Source: CAVQLX01 sp963811605 (GTDB lineage Bacteria; Desulfobacterota; Binatia; DP-6). Taken from it: a DNA stretch of 64,000 bases. Below the pieces are notes generated by a model, which saw only the letters and a program-made list of their open reading frames with translations, had not been told where the DNA came from and did not search any database. Position 1 is the first letter of the stretch. Each line of letters begins with the position of its first letter. Location of the stretch: positions 62,001 through 126,000 of the forward strand of contig CAWESA010000013.1 in the NCBI GenBank assembly GCA_963811605.1, in the 5' to 3' direction. Made by a program: the position numbers and the translations under genes. Positions 56,755 to 64,000 of this stretch are shown piece after piece.

Positions 56755-58032
56755 ATGACCATCCTGATCTCGCTCGTCGTCGTGCTCATGCTGGTGGGCG
56801 CGGTGCTCGCGATGGCCGAGAGCTCGCTCAGTCGCATGACGAAGGTGCGCGCCCTCGCCCTCGAATCGGAGAGCCGCCGCAACGCGACGCTCCTCGTGAA
56901 GCTCGAGACCGAGCCGCCGCGCTACTTGAACGCCGTCTACCTGGCGGTGATGTTCGTGCAGAACGGGTCGGCCATCCTGGTGGCCTTCATCGCCGAGGAA
57001 TACTTCGGGAGTCTCGGCGTCACGCTGGCATCGATCGGCTTCACCGTCGTCTACTTCGTGGTCGTCGAGGCGATGGCGAAGACGTTCGGCATCCTGCACA
57101 GCGACACGGTCGCACTCGCCCTCTCGCCGATCGTCTACTTCCTCGGGCGCATGCTGAGCGTGCCCACGCGCGCACTCATCGGCCTGGCCAACGTCCTGCT
57201 GCCCGGCAAGGGCCTCAAGCAGGGCCCGTTCGTGTCGGAAGGCGACATCCTCACCATGGCCGAGGTGGGACACGAGGAAGGCAGCATCGAGCCGCACGAG
57301 CGCGAGCTGATCCACTCGATCTTCACCTTCGGCGAGACGGTGGTGCGCGAGGTCATGGTGCCACGACCGGACATCGCCGCGGTCGAGATCAGCCGGCCGC
57401 TGCGCGCCGCAGAGGATCTCATGCTGGAGCGCGGCTTCTCGCGCATTCCCGTGTATCGCGAAGATCTCGATCACTGCGAGGGCTTCGTCTACGCCAAGGA
57501 CATCCTGCGCGCTCTGCACCAGGGGCAGCGGGATCTCCCGATCTCGAAGGTCACGCGACCGGCGCACTTCGTTCCCGACTCGAAGAAGGTGGCCGAGCTG
57601 CTCCGCGAGATGCAGCGCCAGAAGTTCCACGCGGCGATCGTGACCGACGAGTACGGGTCGGTCGTCGGTCTGGTCACGCTGGAGGACGTGCTCGAGGAGC
57701 TCGTCGGCGAGATCGAGGACGAGTACGATCCCGACGAGCCGGAGGTCGTGTCGCTGTCCGACGGCGTGTACCGCGTCTCGGGAACGCTCACCGTCCACGA
57801 CCTGGGAGAGCAGCTCGGCGTCGAGCTGCCCAGCGCCGAATGGGACACGGTCGGCGGTCTCATGACGGGACTGCTCGGGCGCATCCCGAAGGAGGGAGAC
57901 GAGGTGCGCTCCGAGAACCTGGTCTTCCGCGCCGAGAAGGTCCAGCGCCGCCGCGTCGTGTCGGTGCTCGTGATGGTCGTGCGGCCAAAGGAGCCGCCAG
58001 CCGAGTCGCCCGCGCAGAAGACCTCCGCCTGA
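56755..58032 (+). CDS. HlyC/CorC family protein: DUF21-CBS-CBS-CorC_HlyC
   Basis: 425 residues from ATG 56755. The N-terminal DUF21 (CNNM) membrane domain has four helices (ILISLVVVLMLVGAVLAMAESSLSR, VMFVQNGSAILVAFIAEEYFG, etc.). Two CBS domains, VVREVMVPRPDIAAVE and ISKVTRPAHFVPDSKK, lie at about 195-315, with GLVTLEDVLEELVGEIEDEYD at their end. The C-terminal transporter-associated domain (VYRVSGTLTVHDLGEQL) completes the family. CorC-type proteins transport Mg2+ or regulate its efflux. No signal for hemolysis despite the name. Confidence 0.93.
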   Translation: MTILISLVVVLMLVGAVLAMAESSLSRMTKVRALALESESRRNATLLVKLETEPPRYLNAVYLAVMFVQNGSAILVAFIAEEYFGSLGVTLASIGFTVVYFVVVEAMAKTFGILHSDTVALALSPIVYFLGRMLSVPTRALIGLANVLLPGKGLKQGPFVSEGDILTMAEVGHEEGSIEPHERELIHSIFTFGETVVREVMVPRPDIAAVEISRPLRAAEDLMLERGFSRIPVYREDLDHCEGFVYAKDILRALHQGQRDLPISKVTRPAHFVPDSKKVAELLREMQRQKFHAAIVTDEYGSVVGLVTLEDVLEELVGEIEDEYDPDEPEVVSLSDGVYRVSGTLTVHDLGEQLGVELPSAEWDTVGGLMTGLLGRIPKEGDEVRSENLVFRAEKVQRRRVVSVLVMVVRPKEPPAESPAQKTSA

Positions 58033-58115
58033 GTCGAATCTCGCCGCGTGGCTCTCGCGGCCGTCCACTCAAGAGAGAGTGCTCACCATCACATGGCCGA
58101 TGGTGCGAACACCCT

Positions 58116-58404
58116 TGGAGCACCTATCTCGTGTCCTACACGGTGGCCCTCGCCAGCGGCTCCTCCGGCGTCTACGGGGTCTTCGTGGGCGGCACGCTGG
58201 TCGCAGGCTCGAGCGGCGGGGCCGAGAACGGCCTGGGCCTTCTCACGGGGGCTCACCAGGCGTCCGGGTCGGTGATCGTCAGCGTGTCCGCCAACGCCCA
58301 GTTCACGGTGCGGAGCCGCGGCAACCTCAGCGATTCCCTGTCATCGGCGGTCGACGGGGTGAACCCGACCAAACGTGATGCTCACCCTCGTCAAGCTGGG
58401 CTAG
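58116..58404 (+). pseudogene. C1q/TNF-like (BclA-type) C-terminal domain fragment with frameshift
   Basis: From WSTYLVSYTVALASGSSGVYGVFVGGTLVAGSS to VSVSANAQFTVRSRG the frame matches the C-terminal jelly-roll domain of bacterial collagen-like proteins. It then slips: one extra A in the AAA at 58371-58373, removed, joins VDGVNPTN to VMLTLVKLG and a TAG at 58402-58404, the usual ending of that domain. Nothing collagen-like or a start codon lies upstream; only GTG 58131 is available. It seems to be the stub of a larger deleted gene. 58033-58115 and 58405-58447 contain nothing else I can see. Confidence 0.5.
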
Positions 58405-58447
58405 CGCGCGAGGGGAGCGCGCCCGCCGATCGGCCGCGACCCGCGCG

Positions 58448-60883
<2,436 letters not shown>

Positions 60884-60926
60884 CTTCTATGAAGCCTCCT
60901 GCAAGGGGATGGGCAAAAACCGACGG

Positions 60927-60956
60927 CTTATAGGCAAAGCCACCCCGGGATGCAAA
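60927..60956 (-). promoter_or_regulatory. Sigma-70-type promoter of hppA
   Basis: On the minus strand, TTTGCA (-35) and TATAAG (-10) lie 18 bases apart, in an AT-richer pocket. The predicted start lies about 35 bases before ATG 60883, which has a GGAGG ribosome-binding site. Confidence 0.55.
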
Positions 60957-61358
60957 GGCCGAAGCAGCGGCGGACATTCGCGCGCCGCTCGGCGGACACG
61001 CGGTCATCCACCGGCGTCACGCGATGCATCGGGGCCGGCATCCCGGCACCGCCGGCCGCCGCCGCTCACGGACGATCTGGTCGCCTGAGCGGCGTGGCAG
61101 ACCCGGCTGCTCCGGTGCCTGGCCGCCGGAAAAGCCCTGCTGGAGAGCCATTCGACCTTTCTCACTCCCCGGCCAGTGCGATGATGATCTCTTCGCCGGC
61201 GCCTGCGCGCTCGGCGAGTCTCCTGGGGAATCATTGCCTTGTCGCGCAGCGCGAAGGCGAGCTTCGGCACGCCGAGCCGGAGGCCCGCGGCGTGCACCGA
61301 GGCGATCCCGGGGAGCGCCAGAGGCGAGCCACGATTGCATGGACCCATCTCATGGAGT
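60957..61358. other. Intergenic region with decayed sequence
   Basis: Between the hppA promoter and vapB. Open frames on both strands here are Arg/Gly-rich and without motifs. The only recognisable pieces are the antitoxin-like stub listed separately at 61162-61220 and, on the minus strand, a short frame with LRLGVPKLAFALRDKAMIP of unknown origin. Probably gene debris. Confidence 0.5.
61162..61220 (-). pseudogene. Possible Phd/YefM antitoxin remnant
   Basis: A short minus-strand stretch reads RLAERAGAGEEIIIALAGE then TGA. This matches the core RLVERAAAGEEIIIAKAGKP of Phd-type antitoxins but begins without a start and stops early. The frame upstream is not antitoxin-like. A trace of a lost toxin-antitoxin gene next to the intact VapBC pair. 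Confidence 0.35.
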
Positions 61359-61613
61359 ATGGGTTTATGTGTGCGCACGACCATCGAGCTGAACGATGAC
61401 CTCCTGCGACGTGCCAAGCGGCGTGCAGCCGACGACGGGACCACCCTCCGGGCGATCATCGAGCAGGCTTTGCGCACCCATCTGGCGGCACGCGGCGCGG
61501 CGCCCCGCGGCCGCTACGTGCTACGGTGGCGCACGGAGCGGGGCGTGCTCCAGGCGGGAGTACGGCTCGACGATCGGGACGCGCTCTTCGACCTCATGGA
61601 CGGTCGGAGGTGA
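61359..61613 (+). CDS. vapB: VapB-type antitoxin
   Basis: 84 residues from ATG 61359. The N-terminal ribbon-helix-helix reads CVRTTIELNDDLLRRAKRRAADDGTTLRAIIEQALRTHL, the DNA-binding and dimerisation part. The C-terminal tail (RTERGVLQAGVRLDDRDALFDLMDGRR) would wrap the toxin. It stops within GTGA shared with the toxin start, the usual translational coupling. Expected to repress its own operon and neutralise VapC. Confidence 0.88.
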   Translation: MGLCVRTTIELNDDLLRRAKRRAADDGTTLRAIIEQALRTHLAARGAAPRGRYVLRWRTERGVLQAGVRLDDRDALFDLMDGRR

Positions 61614-62050
61614 TCGCACTCGACACCAATGTCATGGTGTACGCGCGCCGCGAGGAGCTTCCCCAGCACCTGGCCGCCCGCACCCTGCTGACCCAGCTCG
61701 CCGAGGGCACCGAGCCGTGGGCGCTCGTCTGGCCGTGCATTTACGAGTTCGTGCGTGTCGTCACCCACCCGCGCATCTTCGCTCCACCGAGCGAGTTGGA
61801 GGTCGTGCTGGCCGACCTCGACGCGCTCTTCGCCGCGCCGAGCCTGCACCTGATCGGCGAGGGGCCGCGCCACGCGGCGCACTTCCGGCGCATGGTGGAG
61901 GCGGGCAGCGCGCGCGGGAACCTCGCACAGGACGCGCACATCGCCGCGCTGGTTGTCGAGCACGGCGTCGGCGAGCTGCTCACCGCGGACCGCGACTTTG
62001 CGCGCTTCCCGGGGGTCCGCACCCGCGATCCCTTCCGCCCGACCGGCTGA
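61610..62050 (+). CDS. vapC: VapC-type PIN-domain toxin
   Basis: 146 residues from GTG 61610. PIN acidic residues: D5 in IALDTNVMVYA, Glu in YEFVRVVTHPRIF, then the Asp pair in GNLAQDAHIAALVVEHG and TADRDFARFPGV. The full set means an active Mg2+-dependent ribonuclease, typically cutting tRNA or rRNA sites when released from VapB. The last residues are TRDPFRPTG. No other gene until 62.2 kb. Confidence 0.92.
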   Translation: MIALDTNVMVYARREELPQHLAARTLLTQLAEGTEPWALVWPCIYEFVRVVTHPRIFAPPSELEVVLADLDALFAAPSLHLIGEGPRHAAHFRRMVEAGSARGNLAQDAHIAALVVEHGVGELLTADRDFARFPGVRTRDPFRPTG

Positions 62051-62208
62051 TGCGTGGTCGAGGATGTCGTGCGTCGCGTCATCCGCCCGCCCATCCGTCC
62101 GGCCGCACCCGCGTCGATCGGTCCGGGCGGGACGGCTCACACTCTTCCGCGCCGGGCGACGCCGCCTCGAACGACAAGCGCGCGTGTGGCGTGACCCGTT
62201 AGCGTGCG

Positions 62209-64000
62209 TCACGGCTGCACGCGGTCGGCGAACGCGCGCAGCGGACCCAGCGTCTCGTCGCGCCCCGACGCTCCGACGGCGGGCAGCTCCACCAGCTCGG
62301 TCTCGGCCAGCGGCGCGGTGCCCGCGGCCGCGTGCTCGTCTCCCGGATGGCCGGCCGGGATCGGCAACGCTGGATGATCGAACGGCGCCTTCTCCCACCT
62401 GACCCGCTCGTCCGTGAGCGACCCGAGGAACGCGACGATGTCCGCGAGCGTGCTCTCGGACGTGCGGATGCCGAACAGGAACTGCGCATCCCTGCCCTGC
62501 GACGCGAAGTTGCCGCCGCGATTGTAGAACGCGAGCACCTCGTCGAGGGTCGCCATGCCGCCGTTGTGCATGTACGGCCCGGTGAGCTCGACGTTGCGCA
62601 GCGACGGCACCTTGAAGGCCCCGGCCGTGCCGGTGGCCAGCCGTCCCGCGTCTCCCATCGCCAGCTCGCGCATCGTGACCTCCGGGAGCGGGATCGCGGC
62701 CCACCGGGGGGCGGCGCAGTCCTCGTCACCGGCGGGATCGCCGGTGAGCTCCCCCGCAGCGAAGGCGGGCTGGCCAAAGGCCGAGGTCGCGAACGGAGCG
62801 GTGAGCGCACAGCTCCGCACGGTCATCATGTCCACCACCCGCTCGGGGCGACCCTCCAGGATCTCGAGGTACTGTGCGGTGAAGGAGAGCGGGCCGCCGA
62901 ACGGATCGGTGCCCCCCACTCCGGGATCGTCGTCGGGCGCAACGACGCCGGTGTTGACGAACCCCGTGTCCACGAGCCCCAGCGTCGACGCACCGGACGC
63001 CGCGTGGATCGGCTTCCGGTCGACGTCACCGGCCGAGACGACGCCGGGGCCGCCCGCCAGCGCGGCTCCGGCGTGGCACTCGCTGCAGTGCAGATCGATG
63101 AAGGCGGCCAGCCCGCGCCGCTGCTGCGCGTCGAGCCCGCCCGGCATCCCGCCGGCGTCGCGCGCGCCGTCGAACGGCGCCTGGTCGGAGATCAGGGTGG
63201 ATTCGTAGAGCTGGATGGCGAGCCCGAAGAACATCGCGAAGTTCGCCTCCAGCTGCGTGTAGGGCGCGCCGCCCGCGGCCGGCGCACCGAGCTTGCTCTT
63301 CGTCTTGCGCTTCGGCGCCGCCCAGTAGCGGCGGCCGAACGCCGCCCGCGCGAGCGCGCGGTAGGTCACGTCGAGACCCGTCCCTGAGCGCGCCCGGTAC
63401 TTGCCGAGGACGCCATCGTCGGGATGCACGGCCTGGAACTGCAACGCTCGACGGCCGAGGAGCTTCCGACCGATGTCGGGAAAGGTCCGCCCGCTGCAGG
63501 ACATCTCGTTCGTGTCGAGCGGCGGCTCGACCGCTTGCGACGCCAGCGACGAGTTCACGAGCGACAGCCGCTTGTACCGGAGACGCCCCTTGCGGAACAT
63601 CCAGACGCCCGCGCCGGGATCACGCGGACCGAACGCGTCGACGCCGTTGAAGGTGGCGTTGGCGCGGCCGTCCCAGAACGTCCGCCGATCGAACACCGCG
63701 TTGATCACCGACGGCGCGTTGCGCGACGTCACCAGCCGCGTGCCGATGCCGTGCACGTTGAACAGCGGATCCACGCTGCGCGCGCAGTCGTCGAATGGCG
63801 ACGTCACGTCGCCGGACGCGCGGAACTCGCCGCCGAAGGTGCCGGCAGAGCCGACGACGTCGTCGGTCGTGAAGACGACGGGGGACCCGAAGCTGGCGGG
63901 GTCGGCGAGGCGGTGAAAGGGAAAATCCGACAGCCGCAGCGTGTAGTTCGGGCCGCCGGCGGCGCCCGATGCCATGGGTTGGAAGGTGGAAGCGGTCGGC
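62209..64000 (-). CDS. MauG/CCP-type di-heme cytochrome c peroxidase, N-terminus beyond window
   Basis: About 597 residues visible; the frame stays open to the right edge, upstream of ATG 63975 (FQPMASGAAGGPNY is internal to related proteins). One heme site is seen, LHCSECHAG, with a distal Met probable in the C-terminal half. The first CxxCH expected before GGPNYTLRLSDFPFHRL must lie outside. Other family parts: NAPSVINAVFDRRTFWDGRANATFNGVDAFGPRDP, LRNVELTGPYMHNGGMATLDEVLAFYNRGGNF. Periplasmic; either reduces H2O2 or modifies a partner protein. Ends in an Ala/Glu-rich tail. Confidence 0.87.
   Translation of the reverse strand, partial: PTASTFQPMASGAAGGPNYTLRLSDFPFHRLADPASFGSPVVFTTDDVVGSAGTFGGEFRASGDVTSPFDDCARSVDPLFNVHGIGTRLVTSRNAPSVINAVFDRRTFWDGRANATFNGVDAFGPRDPGAGVWMFRKGRLRYKRLSLVNSSLASQAVEPPLDTNEMSCSGRTFPDIGRKLLGRRALQFQAVHPDDGVLGKYRARSGTGLDVTYRALARAAFGRRYWAAPKRKTKSKLGAPAAGGAPYTQLEANFAMFFGLAIQLYESTLISDQAPFDGARDAGGMPGGLDAQQRRGLAAFIDLHCSECHAGAALAGGPGVVSAGDVDRKPIHAASGASTLGLVDTGFVNTGVVAPDDDPGVGGTDPFGGPLSFTAQYLEILEGRPERVVDMMTVRSCALTAPFATSAFGQPAFAAGELTGDPAGDEDCAAPRWAAIPLPEVTMRELAMGDAGRLATGTAGAFKVPSLRNVELTGPYMHNGGMATLDEVLAFYNRGGNFASQGRDAQFLFGIRTSESTLADIVAFLGSLTDERVRWEKAPFDHPALPIPAGHPGDEHAAAGTAPLAETELVELPAVGASGRDETLGPLRAFADRVQP

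Overview
The window looks like chromosomal DNA of a very GC-rich, Gram-negative-type bacterium. Evidence for an outer membrane includes lipoproteins, a TolC-type channel, a periplasmic lytic transglycosylase and a di-heme peroxidase. A Cys-rich DUF4215-type secreted protein with a Thr-rich linker, a DUF4397 protein, several sigma-54 promoter candidates and an NtrC-type regulator suggest a deltaproteobacterial-like lineage (Myxococcota, Desulfobacterota or Candidatus Binatota). This is inference only, because there is no rRNA or other marker gene here. I see no tRNA, rRNA, CRISPR array, insertion sequence or prophage.

Layout. 0-4.5 kb: an APC permease cut by the left edge, a Tat-type aminotransferase, a Cys-rich secreted protein and a small lipoprotein. 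4.5-10.7 kb: a sugar-phosphate operon, gnd-zwf-tal-pgi, ending in an SGNH-hydrolase-like membrane protein. 10.6-12.3 kb: superoxide dismutase and a MltB-type lytic transglycosylase. 12.5-24.8 kb: a stress and signalling island. It holds a glycine-zipper protein, CsbD, DUF1328, small membrane proteins, two paralogous hybrid histidine kinases, a lone receiver, an NtrC-type regulator with a one-base frameshift, a kinase-like partner without an ATPase domain, and glycogen debranching enzyme. At least four intergenic regions here carry good sigma-54 (-24/-12) matches, so the island reads as a sigma-54 regulon.

24.8-36.2 kb: a DUF4397 protein, a peroxiredoxin, a predicted exported PheC-AroQ fusion (prephenate/arogenate dehydratase plus chorismate mutase), AddA and AddB recombination subunits with two small secreted-type genes between them, and a frameshifted BtuF-like protein. 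36.1-39.7 kb: a secreted serpin, an ACAD10/11-like acyl-CoA dehydrogenase, an alkyltransferase-like DNA repair protein and a histidine phosphatase. 39.8-47.1 kb: a TetR-controlled efflux operon arranged like cecR-ybhGFSR, with its own outer-membrane channel. The two ATPases are separate genes, not one fused protein.

47.7-54.9 kb: the most unusual part, a tightly overlapping ten-gene operon. It runs from a polyprenyl synthetase through an AttH/CrtC-like lipocalin, an SCP2-like protein, several cytoplasmic Ig-like beta-sandwich proteins (two with basic tails) and a Cys/His-rich protein to a methyltransferase. I do not recognise it as a described system. It may act on an isoprenoid or a lipid body. 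54.9-64 kb: an MFS exporter, a small protein with a Cys pair, a CorC/HlyC CBS protein, a fragment of a C1q/TNF-like collagen-associated domain, a membrane pyrophosphatase, a VapBC pair next to a decayed antitoxin remnant, and a MauG/CCP-type di-heme peroxidase cut by the right edge.

Three genes (sigma-54 regulator, BtuF-like, C1q-like fragment) each read correctly if one inserted base is removed. This may reflect assembly or consensus errors, or real decay. Convergent genes are packed tightly, and three convergent pairs share a CTAG tetranucleotide that supplies both stop codons.
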